NCBI GenBank assembly: GCA_017472565.1
Contig: JAFUPY010000057.1
Location: forward strand, 1 to 33,669
Source of the DNA: Eubacterium sp.
GTDB taxonomy: Bacteria > Bacillota > Clostridia > Lachnospirales > Lachnospiraceae
Length of the DNA stretch: 33,669 nucleotides
Reading direction: 5' to 3'
Of the stretch, positions 1 to 6,961 are shown piece after piece (the stretch's first letter is position 1; every line of letters starts with the position of its first letter). Both the position numbers and the translations under genes were made by a program. Below the pieces are notes generated by a model. It was not told where the DNA came from and made no database searches. It saw only the letters and a list, made by a program, of their open reading frames with translations.

Positions 1-341
1 AATGAGATTATATTAAAACCTGAACTGTTGAAATAAGAAAACCGTGCTTTGCCATCTCCTGAAATATAGGAATTACCAAGAGGTGGAAGTTTCCCTTGCA
101 AATCCGCAAACGAAGCGACGACTTCTTATTTGTATGCAACAAAATATAACCTCGATGAAATGGTAACACTAAAGAAACGTTGATTTCAAGCGGTTTGTAA
201 CACTAAGTTCCACTCTCGCAATAGAAATTTCCAGTTGAACTGATTTTCGCAAGATTTATTTCTGTTTTCAAGGTACGGATTTGGAAGTAAGTTTTGCAAA
301 AATTTATCGAGCAGAACTTACTTTTGCAAACTGGAAGTAAA

Positions 342-369
342 AATCTCAATTTACCAATCTCAATTTACC
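342..369. repeat. 14-base tandem direct repeat (two copies)
   Basis: AATCTCAATTTACC occurs twice head to tail (342-355 and 356-369) with no mismatch. It lies just before the CATGAAAAATGT triplet. The function is unknown; it could be a slippage product. Confidence 0.8.
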
Positions 370-383
370 TTATTGAAAATTCA

Positions 384-460
384 CATGAAAAATGTTAAAA
401 TCACAAAAGAAGTGCGCATGAAAAATGTTGAAATTACGAAAAAGTGCGCATGAAAAATGT
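384..460. repeat. Triplicated CATGAAAAATGT element upstream of AAA_14 ATPase
   Basis: CATGAAAAATGT begins at 384, 418 and 449, a spacing of 34 and 31 bases. Copies two and three are preceded by AAGTGCG and the intervals are related (AAA-T-AC-AAA). The first copy reads ACAT-GAAAA-ATGT, a short inverted repeat, so each unit could be a protein-binding site. The third copy contains the upstream in-frame ATG at 457, which has no ribosome binding site, supporting a later start for the ATPase gene. There are only three units and no leader or cas genes, so this is not a CRISPR array. Confidence 0.7.
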
Positions 461-495
461 GTTTGACTCATATAATTGTTTTTGGGAGGGCATAT

Positions 496-1794
496 ATGTA
501 TCGAAGTTTAATGAATGAATTACTGAAGTGGAAACAGAAAAAGAATCGCAAACCACTGATTATTCGTGGCGCAAGACAGGTTGGAAAAACCTGGATTATG
601 AAGGAGTTTGGTCGCTTATATTATAAAAATGTGATCTATATCAATTTTGATAACAATGAAAGAATGCATCAGGTGTTCGAACTTGATATGGATACAAAGC
701 GCATTCTTTCTGCATTAAAAATTGAAGCAGGAAAAGAGATTCTTCCAGAAGAAACACTGATTATTATGGATGAAATTCAAGAAGTACCGAAAGCATTAGC
801 TTCTTTAAAATATTTTTATGAAAATAGTCCTGAGTATCATATTCTTGCAGCCGGTTCTTTGCTTGGGGTAGCGCTTCATGCGGGAACTTCTTTTCCTGTG
901 GGTAAGGTTGATTTTTTGAATCTGTATCCATTGAATTTTGTGGAATTTTTGATGGCTATTGGAGAAAATGGTTTGGCAGAGTTGCTTCAGAAAATGGATT
1001 ATACCATGATAAATGCATTCAGTAGTAAATATATAGATTTGTTGAAACATTATTATTATGTTGGCGGTATGCCAGAAGCTGTAAAGACCTATGTTGAAAC
1101 AGATAACATGCAGGAAGTAAGAACCATTCAAAAAGCCCTTTTGGATTATTATGCAAATGATTTTTCAAAGCATGCACCGAAGGAAACAATTCCAAGAATT
1201 CAAATGGTTTGGCAGTCCATTCCAATGCAGTTAGCAAAGGAAAATAAGAAATTTATTTATGGAGTAATGCGCGAAGGTGCCAGAGCAAAGGATTTTGAAT
1301 TGGCAATTCAATGGTTGCAGGATTGTGGATTGATTTTAAAAAGCGTGAGAATTTCAAAACCAGGCATGCCCCTGATTGCATATATGGAAATGAATGTTTT
1401 TAAAATGTATATGTTAGATGTGGGTCTGCTTGCTGCTCGAGGAAATCTGGATTCAAGAGTTCTATTGGAAGGGAATAGAATATTTGAAGAGTTTAAGGGT
1501 GCATTGACAGAGCAATATGTGGCCCAAGAGTTGGTAGCATCTGGCAGAAATTTGTATTATTATAGCAAAGAAAATTCATCGGGAGAGCTGGATTTTGTTC
1601 TTCAAGAAGGAATGTATATCATTCCTATGGAAGTAAAGGCCGAAGAAAACCTTCAGGCGAAAAGTTTACAGGCATATTGTAAAAAATACCAACCTGAGAT
1701 TGCGATTCGAACATCTATGTCTAATTATCGTGAGCAGGATTGGATGGTAAATGTGCCGTTGTATGCATTGACACCATACCTTGATCACATTTAA
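496..1794 (+). CDS. AAA_14 / DUF4143 ATP-binding protein
   Basis: This is a 432-residue P-loop ATPase of the AAA_14 plus DUF4143 type, common in gut anaerobes and of unsettled function. Walker A is GARQVGKT at residues 25-32 and Walker B ends in IIMDEIQ with D92-E93, followed by a sensor-like AAGSLLG. The C-terminal DUF4143 part has a PD-(D/E)xK nuclease-like signature: E364-L-D366 followed by E379-V-K381. The start at 496 was chosen because GGGAGGG (484-490) stands five bases upstream; the in-frame ATG 13 codons earlier lies in a repeat without a ribosome binding site. The gene stands alone after a repeat-rich leader. Proteins of this family have been proposed as mobile or defence-associated ATPases, but nothing in the window fixes a role. 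Confidence 0.85.
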   Translation: MYRSLMNELLKWKQKKNRKPLIIRGARQVGKTWIMKEFGRLYYKNVIYINFDNNERMHQVFELDMDTKRILSALKIEAGKEILPEETLIIMDEIQEVPKALASLKYFYENSPEYHILAAGSLLGVALHAGTSFPVGKVDFLNLYPLNFVEFLMAIGENGLAELLQKMDYTMINAFSSKYIDLLKHYYYVGGMPEAVKTYVETDNMQEVRTIQKALLDYYANDFSKHAPKETIPRIQMVWQSIPMQLAKENKKFIYGVMREGARAKDFELAIQWLQDCGLILKSVRISKPGMPLIAYMEMNVFKMYMLDVGLLAARGNLDSRVLLEGNRIFEEFKGALTEQYVAQELVASGRNLYYYSKENSSGELDFVLQEGMYIIPMEVKAEENLQAKSLQAYCKKYQPEIAIRTSMSNYREQDWMVNVPLYALTPYLDHI

Positions 1795-1881
1795 GTGAGA
1801 TGATAGGAAGGTAAACTATGTTTGTTATGTGATTTAAAGAGTCGTTCCAATAATCATATCATCATGAGGAGATTGCTGAAA

Positions 1882-3000
1882 ATGGATGATTTTACAAAAA
1901 TATCAAAGGAACAGTGGAAATATGTAACAGATGAGAATCTAAGTGCAAAGGAAGTTGTACAGTTTCTAAAGAACGATATGCGAGTACGTACGTTTACGGA
2001 TAATCTTGCTGCAGTAACTTCCATTGCGGAGATTGACAAGAGATTGGCAGAGGGACTGTACGGGATAAAGCAAGGCCTTGGCGAGCAGGCACAGCTTGAT
2101 AACATTCGCAGAAAAGTGCGTAATTGGATGAATAACAAGAATCTTCCGACGGATCGTGAGGAAATATTTCAAATCTGTTTTGCGCTGGAACTTGATTTGG
2201 AACAGGCGGACAAGTTGATTTCCCGACTGACAGAGCAGGGGATTCATTATCGCAATCAGAGAGAGATGGTGTATGCCTATTGTCTCAAACATGGGCTTTC
2301 TTACATGACAGGAAGAGAGATGCTTATAGAACTGCAAGGAGAGAGTGTAACTTCTGGAATACCTGGGGATAAACATGAGGATGTTTCTGTGAAAACATCT
2401 TCTCCGAAGACCCATATGATGCGACGTGTTTTTTTACAGGTAGATGCCAAGGAAGATTTGTTTACCTTTATCTTAAACCATCGGGCACAGATGGGTACGG
2501 GGCATAATACGGCATATGAGTACTTCTGCAAGATGCTGGCAACCCTGTCGGGAGAAAATATGGCAGGAGAGGATACGTATTCGATGGAGTATATTGCTGA
2601 GCACTATCTGCGGTTGAATATACCAGTTGACAAGCGGACATCCGGATATTCTACGGTGCAAAAAATGGTAAAAAAATACTGGCCCGGAGCCAGAAATATT
2701 AAGGCGATGAAAAGTCGTCTTGAGGATGTAAATCGAAAAACACTATTACTATTGTACTTAGTAACAGGTGGAGTTTGGGAAAAAGAGTACGAGGAAATAG
2801 ACGAAGCCTACGTTCCGTTTGATGAATTCCTGGAGACTCACTGTAAAAAAATGAATAAGATGTTGATGGATTGCGGCATGAGCCGTGTGGATCCACGCAA
2901 CATCTTTGACTGCCTTGTGCTCTATTGTCTGCGCCCAGAGGATGAAGTGTTTATGAGTGAGCGCATGGAAGAACTGGTATTGGAAGTGTTTGAGACATAA
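1882..3000 (+). CDS. Hypothetical protein with HTH-like segment, possible regulator
   Basis: This 372-residue protein has no signal peptide or membrane segment and I do not recognise its function. Residues about 70-105 (beginning IRRKVRNWMNNK, then ...REEIFQICFALELDLEQADKLI) resemble the helix-turn-helix and following helix of XRE-type regulators, where a sparsely conserved NW..G..P..RE pattern is usual. The C-terminal half is helical and ends in a DPRNIFDCLVLYCLR segment. The start at 1882 was preferred over an in-frame TTG at 1822 and an ATG at 1864 because GAGGAG (1866-1871) is correctly placed upstream of it. Its stop lies one base from that of the convergent XRE gene. Sitting at the edge of the kinase/FHA cluster, it may be a regulator or cytosolic partner of that system; this is inference. 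Confidence 0.7.
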   Translation: MDDFTKISKEQWKYVTDENLSAKEVVQFLKNDMRVRTFTDNLAAVTSIAEIDKRLAEGLYGIKQGLGEQAQLDNIRRKVRNWMNNKNLPTDREEIFQICFALELDLEQADKLISRLTEQGIHYRNQREMVYAYCLKHGLSYMTGREMLIELQGESVTSGIPGDKHEDVSVKTSSPKTHMMRRVFLQVDAKEDLFTFILNHRAQMGTGHNTAYEYFCKMLATLSGENMAGEDTYSMEYIAEHYLRLNIPVDKRTSGYSTVQKMVKKYWPGARNIKAMKSRLEDVNRKTLLLLYLVTGGVWEKEYEEIDEAYVPFDEFLETHCKKMNKMLMDCGMSRVDPRNIFDCLVLYCLRPEDEVFMSERMEELVLEVFET

Positions 3001-3001
3001 A

Positions 3002-3322
3002 CTACTGGGAGAGCCCTTTTAAATATGCTAAAGCTAATGTCTGTTTCTCGGATGACAAAAGGTTGAAGAGAGACAGGCATTCTTTTTGTGCTTTTGTCAG
3101 ATCCAAAGGTGCATCGTCAAGGTTGAAAAATTGTGACATACTTATGCCAAGTCCATCACAGATCTTTCGCAGTGTTGTAAGAGATGGCTGATTGCCCTTT
3201 AACAACATGGTGTTCAGTGTGGAATAAGGAATCCCTGACAATTTTGCCAACTTATAATAAGATAAATCACGTGTCTGACACAATTCTTTAATTCTTGCAT
3301 TAACATCAAAATCTACCGACAT
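3002..3322 (-). CDS. XRE-family transcriptional regulator
   Basis: This 106-residue protein has an N-terminal Cro/C1-type helix-turn-helix at about residues 9-66 (DLSYYKLAKLSGIP, then YSTLNTMLLKG, PSLTTLRKICDGLGISMSQFF). A short helical tail of about 35 residues may serve for dimerisation. It is transcribed towards the upstream hypothetical gene and away from the signalling cluster. A minus-strand AAAGGT lies a few bases before the ATG. Its likely promoter has a perfect TATAAT on the minus strand (3368 to 3363), and an ATAACGAA half-site lies just downstream of it, consistent with autoregulation. The same half-site occurs at the promoter of the FHA operon, so this protein is the best local candidate for a repressor of the cluster. 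Confidence 0.9.
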   Translation of the reverse strand: MSVDFDVNARIKELCQTRDLSYYKLAKLSGIPYSTLNTMLLKGNQPSLTTLRKICDGLGISMSQFFNLDDAPLDLTKAQKECLSLFNLLSSEKQTLALAYLKGLSQ

Positions 3323-3344
3323 ATCACACTACCTTTGCTAATAT

Positions 3345-3421
3345 TTCGTTATAGTTTCTATCATTATATCTTTTTTAAAAAATCATTCACAGATAAAGAA
3401 AAGCGTCATAACAATAACGAA
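3345..3421. promoter_or_regulatory. Two ATAACGAA half-sites, candidate XRE operator
   Basis: ATAACGAA is present on the minus strand at 3352-3345 and on the plus strand at 3414-3421, oriented away from each other in the gap between the xre gene and the downstream plus-strand operon. The same half-site recurs as a palindrome at 3813-3832. A second motif, CGTCATA, is directly repeated at 3404-3410 and 3426-3432, start to start 22 bases, about two helical turns. Binding is inferred, not shown. Confidence 0.4.
3363..3368 (-). promoter_or_regulatory. -10 element of the xre promoter
   Basis: The minus strand reads TATAAT here, a perfect -10 hexamer, about 40 bases before the xre start codon. No good -35 hexamer is seen at 16-18 bases, so the promoter may be weak or depend on other contacts. 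The predicted start of transcription falls beside the ATAACGAA half-site at 3352-3345. Confidence 0.45.
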
Positions 3422-3442
3422 GAAACGTCATACGGAAACAAG

Positions 3443-3471
3443 TTGCACGAATTCATTTTTGGGAATGTTAA
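3443..3471 (+). promoter_or_regulatory. Possible sigma-A promoter for the first gene of the cluster
   Basis: TTGCAC (3443-3448) and TGTTAA (3466-3471) are separated by 17 bases and lie 28 bases before the ATG at 3499. The match to consensus is partial, so this is tentative. Confidence 0.3.
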
Positions 3472-3498
3472 CCTGTTTTTAGAAAGGCGGAGATACCT

Positions 3499-3822
3499 AT
3501 GAAAAAAGAAGACGCAAAACATCTGTTACAATCGCTCATTTCAAAAGATGATCCTACGCCACGAGAGTTGCTTTCTATTGCAAAATCTTATCTTGCAGGT
3601 ACAGTTTTACAGGATTTTGTTGCAGCAGAAGCGTATTTGATGCGAGTGGTTGAGACAGAGCATGAACCAGAAGCATTTGAAGCGATGGTGCTGTATGGAC
3701 GAGAAATCTTAGGACTGAAAAAAGTACTGTCGGATGCAGATTATATGGAACTGATACAAAGTGAGGATAAGCATAAACGCTACAAGCTTTCCTTGTTGCA
3801 CAAAGACGATAATTCGTTGTAA
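3499..3822 (+). CDS. Small TPR/Sel1-like hypothetical protein
   Basis: This 107-residue, largely alpha-helical protein has no signal peptide. Residues about 18-60 (PRELLSIAKSYLAGTV, then FVAAEAYLMRVVE, EPEAFEAMVLYGREILG) resemble the paired helices of TPR or Sel1-like repeats, which usually mediate protein contacts. Two glycine-containing helix turns support this, but the match is by eye only. AAAGGCGGAG lies upstream of the ATG. It is the first gene on the plus strand of the signalling cluster, 49 bases before the first FHA protein, and the gap contains a candidate promoter and operator. A role as an adaptor for the kinase or FHA proteins is plausible but unproven. Confidence 0.7.
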   Translation: MKKEDAKHLLQSLISKDDPTPRELLSIAKSYLAGTVLQDFVAAEAYLMRVVETEHEPEAFEAMVLYGREILGLKKVLSDADYMELIQSEDKHKRYKLSLLHKDDNSL

Positions 3823-3823
3823 T
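3796..3823 (+). promoter_or_regulatory. Candidate promoter of the FHA/kinase operon
   Basis: TTGCAC (3796-3801) is followed after 16 bases by TGTAAT (3818-3823), five of six matches to the -10 consensus. The -10 lies within the palindrome at 3813-3832, an arrangement expected for a repressed promoter. It overlaps the end of the preceding gene. Confidence 0.4.
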
Positions 3824-3846
3824 TATAACGATAAGATGTTATAATT
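3813..3846. promoter_or_regulatory. Overlapping palindromes, candidate operator of the FHA operon
   Basis: Two inverted repeats overlap here. The first is TTCGTTGT (3813-3820), AATT, ATAACGAT (3825-3832), a near-palindrome made from the same ATAACGAA half-site seen at the xre promoter. The second has perfect 9-bp arms, AATTATAAC (3821-3829) and GTTATAATT (3838-3846), with an 8-base centre. Both lie between the candidate -35 hexamer and the AAGGAGG of the first FHA gene. The second could also fold in RNA just before the ribosome binding site. Confidence 0.5.
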
Positions 3847-3871
3847 GTCTGAAATAAGGAGGAAATGCTCT

Positions 3872-5563
3872 ATGAATGATATCATGAATACTATGAAAAA
3901 AGGCATGATAGATGGTTGGAATGACACTATGGCGGAAAGCATGGCACCAGACTTGATGGAAAGCGTGATGGAGAGTGTGGATGAGACTACGCTGCCAATC
4001 TATCTGCTATTGATATATGGTGAAGAAGAATCCTTCGTGGTGAATGCTTTTTATGTTGAGGATACCAATGGAACAGGAAATGGATATTTGCTGACCGATG
4101 GAATCGTAAGCACAATGGCCGATGCAGGATATGAGATCTATATTGCATGTCAGGGTTTTGTAGAGGAAGTAGATGGCTATTATTTTGACGAGAATAATGC
4201 GATTACCTATCTTCAAACAGATGCCATGACAGGAATTCGTCCTTTTGAGATGTCTGAGCAGATGGATGGGAAGGATCCGTTTTTAGCGTATTTAACAATG
4301 ACAGAGGCAGAGAACTTTGAGTACATGGCTTATCAGTTGGATCTTTCCACCTGGGAGACCTCTGGCTCACTTTATTTTAGTGATTCCCAGATTGGTGGTC
4401 TTGAATGGCTGGGAGCACCTGTTTTTGACAGTGAGACCTGCGATGTGGTTGGTTTGATGCATGCAGACGATGGGTATAATGCTGTGATTGCAGATATCAC
4501 ACATATGGATTTTGTTGAGGAGCAGGCACTTGTGACAGGAAGTGGTGGAGCTACAGCAAATACAACCACGGATGGAGATTCTCAGTCAGAAGGTGAGGCG
4601 GAAGGACAGACGCAAGTTCAGTCTGAAAATCCTTCTGGCACAACAACTACGGGAATCGGGACAGCTTCCGGTGGAACGACTTCTGGTTCTCATGGTGGTA
4701 TGCAGGGATCTGCCGTGGGGATTTTGGTTATTATTGTCATTGCGATTGTTGCAGTGTATTTCTACAAGAAGAAAAAAGGTTCTACAAAACCACCAGCCGA
4801 TGCTGCAGAAATTCCATATCAGGGAACCGTGATGTTAGAGGAAACTGCAGCTGATGAAACAGAGGAAACATACGTGAACGAACAGACACAGATGGAGCAG
4901 AAGACGGGTAGTTATCAGGTTCGGAGTATTAGCGGTTCTTTTGCAGGTCAGATTTTTATTCTGGATGGCCATATGAAAATCGGTCGTAATTCACAATGTG
5001 CAATTGCATATTCTGATCAGACAAAAGGAATCAGCGGTTTTCATTGTGAAATCTATGAATATGAGAGTGGAATTGTTCTTAGAGATTTGCAGTCTACATA
5101 TGGAACATTTGTTGAAATGGGTGGAAAAAAGACGAAATTACAGCCTGCTTTGGAGTATTTCTTACAACCAGGAGATGTATTTTATCTGGCCGACGAGCAG
5201 CAATCTTTTCGTGTGGAACGTGCTGGTGAAAGTAGAGCGATTCTTGCACCTGCAGTAAAGGCAATTGTATCACCTAAACCAGGTGAGATTTATCGTGCCG
5301 ACATGGATAGGCGTATTCTTTTTGGACGTTCTGAATATGCACAGGTACGGTTTCCAGAAGATGCGAAGGCAATCAGTACAAAACATTGTGTATTATACCG
5401 AACAAATGAAGGCCTGTTTTTAATGGATACCGGCTCCACCAACGGAACATTTTTTAGAGAGGATCAGAGATTACGAGCGAATGTGCCATATCCGGTGAAG
5501 AAGGGAATGTCCTTTTTTTTAAGTTCGCCTAACTATACCTTTGTGATTACAGAAGATGAATAA
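3872..5563 (+). CDS. Membrane protein: degenerate trypsin-like domain, TM, two FHA domains
   Basis: This is a 563-residue protein. Residues about 25-215 look like a trypsin/DegP-fold domain: NGTGNGYLLTDGIVS corresponds to the GSG...T-AH-V region and WLGAPVFDSETCDVVGL to the GNSGGP-V region, but the His and Ser positions read Ile and Leu, so it should be catalytically dead. A Gly/Ser/Thr-rich linker (about 225-280) precedes one hydrophobic helix (281-300) and KKKKG. Two FHA domains follow, each with the phosphothreonine-binding signature: R372, S388-x-x-H391, STYGT 408-412; and R486, S502-x-x-H505, STNGT 522-526. The start was set by AAGGAGG (3856-3862). The positive-inside rule puts the FHA domains in the cytoplasm and the protease-like domain outside, although no N-terminal signal peptide is visible. 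It is probably a sensor or scaffold read out by the neighbouring kinases. Confidence 0.85.
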   Translation: MNDIMNTMKKGMIDGWNDTMAESMAPDLMESVMESVDETTLPIYLLLIYGEEESFVVNAFYVEDTNGTGNGYLLTDGIVSTMADAGYEIYIACQGFVEEVDGYYFDENNAITYLQTDAMTGIRPFEMSEQMDGKDPFLAYLTMTEAENFEYMAYQLDLSTWETSGSLYFSDSQIGGLEWLGAPVFDSETCDVVGLMHADDGYNAVIADITHMDFVEEQALVTGSGGATANTTTDGDSQSEGEAEGQTQVQSENPSGTTTTGIGTASGGTTSGSHGGMQGSAVGILVIIVIAIVAVYFYKKKKGSTKPPADAAEIPYQGTVMLEETAADETEETYVNEQTQMEQKTGSYQVRSISGSFAGQIFILDGHMKIGRNSQCAIAYSDQTKGISGFHCEIYEYESGIVLRDLQSTYGTFVEMGGKKTKLQPALEYFLQPGDVFYLADEQQSFRVERAGESRAILAPAVKAIVSPKPGEIYRADMDRRILFGRSEYAQVRFPEDAKAISTKHCVLYRTNEGLFLMDTGSTNGTFFREDQRLRANVPYPVKKGMSFFLSSPNYTFVITEDE

Positions 5564-5573
5564 GGAGGTGCCT

Positions 5574-6950
5574 ATGGGCAATCGAACTTATTTTAAAAAA
5601 GCAAAAGAAAATCAGATGAGTTGGAAAGATATCTTTTCTGATGTACGAAAAAAACACACTAAGGAAGAAACAGACCGTGTTCTGATTGCAGGAACCAGCC
5701 TAACAACACCAAAGGAAGAGGAAATGCTTGCAGGTTGGCAAAAGCCGTTCGTGTTTGCCAGGTTTTTCCTCATTTATCTGATTGGACTATTTGCTCTTTT
5801 GATTTTGTATCGTGTGTTACAGCATCCGGGTGGCGCGATGCTGCTTATGATTGGCTTGCCTTGCATATTTCCACTGACCATGCTGCTGCTAGTGTGGGAG
5901 ATGCACATTCCCAGAAGCATTTCTCTGGTAGAGGTAATTGAGGTGGTTGCGATTGGCGGTATTTTGTCCCTCATTGTGGCAGTGATTGGATTTAATACCA
6001 CGGATATCGGAGCTGCTATTTTGGCTGGTGTGATTGAGGAACCTGCCAAAATCATCATTGCATTTTATTTTTTGAAAAGAAGAAATCGGAAATATATCCT
6101 GGATGGCATACTGATAGGTGTTGCGGTAGGGGCTGGGTTTGCCATGCTGGAGTCTATCTACTATAGCTTGAGCAGCTTTTATACCGATGGACTTAGTGCA
6201 GGGGTTTCCTTGGCGTTGCTGCGGTGCGTACGTTCCATTTCGAGTCACGCAATGTATGCGGGAATCGCTGCTGGCGGTTTGATGTTGGCTACCAAAAAAG
6301 AAGTCCTAAACATCAAGCATCTGCTGAAACCGGAATTTTTAAAATATTTTGCCTTGGCAATTGTATTGCACGCGATTAACAATGCAGGAGATTTGGGATT
6401 GCCGGTATTTTTTGGAGGATTTGTTTCCATTCCTTGGCTGGTAAAAACCATCATTGGATTGTGGGTATTGTTTTCACTGATAAAAAAAGGTGTAAACCAG
6501 GTGGTTATGATCTGTATTGAGAAAAATGCAGGCAGAGTTACGGTGGCGGTAAATCGTAAAGTAGCGCCAATACAGCTGGGAGAGATACCAAAGGGTGAAA
6601 ATATGCATGCTCCTATTAGGCAAGCGCATCAGCATAAGTTAATAATTGAGGGAATTACTGGTCCATACAAGGGAAAATCCTATCAAATGCGAGAAGGAAC
6701 TACGATATCCATTGGTCGATTGGTGGATAAAAACGATATTGGATTAGGAAACTGTGCAAGTGTTAGCGGAATGCATTGCAGTATCAGTGCCCGATCAGGA
6801 AGGCTCTATGTGAAAGATCTGAATTCCACAAACGGAACCTATGTAGGAAGTACACGGCTTTTGAAAGGACAGGAAATTGCTGTTATAGATGGACAGATGC
6901 TATATCTGGGCAGCAGGGAATGTGGCTTTCGCATTCATATTGAATCTTAG
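5574..6950 (+). CDS. PrsW-family intramembrane protease fused to FHA domain
   Basis: This is a 458-residue polytopic membrane protein. A short cytosolic N-terminus (about 55 residues) is followed by roughly eight hydrophobic helices carrying the PrsW glutamic-protease motifs: E155-E156 (GVIEEPAK), E193 in GFAMLE, H225 in HAMYAG and H266 in LHAINN. The C-terminal 110 residues are an FHA domain with R382, S398-x-x-H401 and STNGT 418-422. PrsW proteins cleave membrane-bound anti-sigma factors in Bacillus, so this one may cleave a membrane substrate under control of a phosphothreonine signal. The start follows AAGGAGG (5562-5568), which overlaps the stop of the preceding FHA gene; the earlier in-frame ATG lies before that site. 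No sigma or anti-sigma gene is in the window, so the substrate is unknown. Confidence 0.9.
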   Translation: MGNRTYFKKAKENQMSWKDIFSDVRKKHTKEETDRVLIAGTSLTTPKEEEMLAGWQKPFVFARFFLIYLIGLFALLILYRVLQHPGGAMLLMIGLPCIFPLTMLLLVWEMHIPRSISLVEVIEVVAIGGILSLIVAVIGFNTTDIGAAILAGVIEEPAKIIIAFYFLKRRNRKYILDGILIGVAVGAGFAMLESIYYSLSSFYTDGLSAGVSLALLRCVRSISSHAMYAGIAAGGLMLATKKEVLNIKHLLKPEFLKYFALAIVLHAINNAGDLGLPVFFGGFVSIPWLVKTIIGLWVLFSLIKKGVNQVVMICIEKNAGRVTVAVNRKVAPIQLGEIPKGENMHAPIRQAHQHKLIIEGITGPYKGKSYQMREGTTISIGRLVDKNDIGLGNCASVSGMHCSISARSGRLYVKDLNSTNGTYVGSTRLLKGQEIAVIDGQMLYLGSRECGFRIHIES

Positions 6951-6961
6951 GGGGTGATGAT

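Larger units (their letters stand above)
1..495. other. Non-coding, repeat-rich leader region
   Basis: No convincing complete gene is seen here on either strand. Frame 1 is open from base 1 to a TAA at 34-36 (ending ...PELLK), so the first 36 bases could be the 3' tail of a gene cut by the window edge; this is only a guess. The rest is AT-rich and holds several short direct repeats: GTAACACTAA at 163-172 and 197-206, a 14-base tandem repeat at 342-369, and a triplicated CATGAAAAATGT element at 384-460. Together these look like an intergenic region built by local duplication, possibly the regulatory region of the downstream ATPase gene. Confidence 0.5.

Noticed and set aside
384-460. CRISPR-like repeat
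   Set aside because: There are only three 12-base units with related, not unique, intervals; no cas genes.
457-495. Longer N-terminus for the AAA_14 ATPase starting at 457
   Set aside because: The ATG lies in a repeat unit and has no ribosome binding site; GGGAGGG is well placed for 496.
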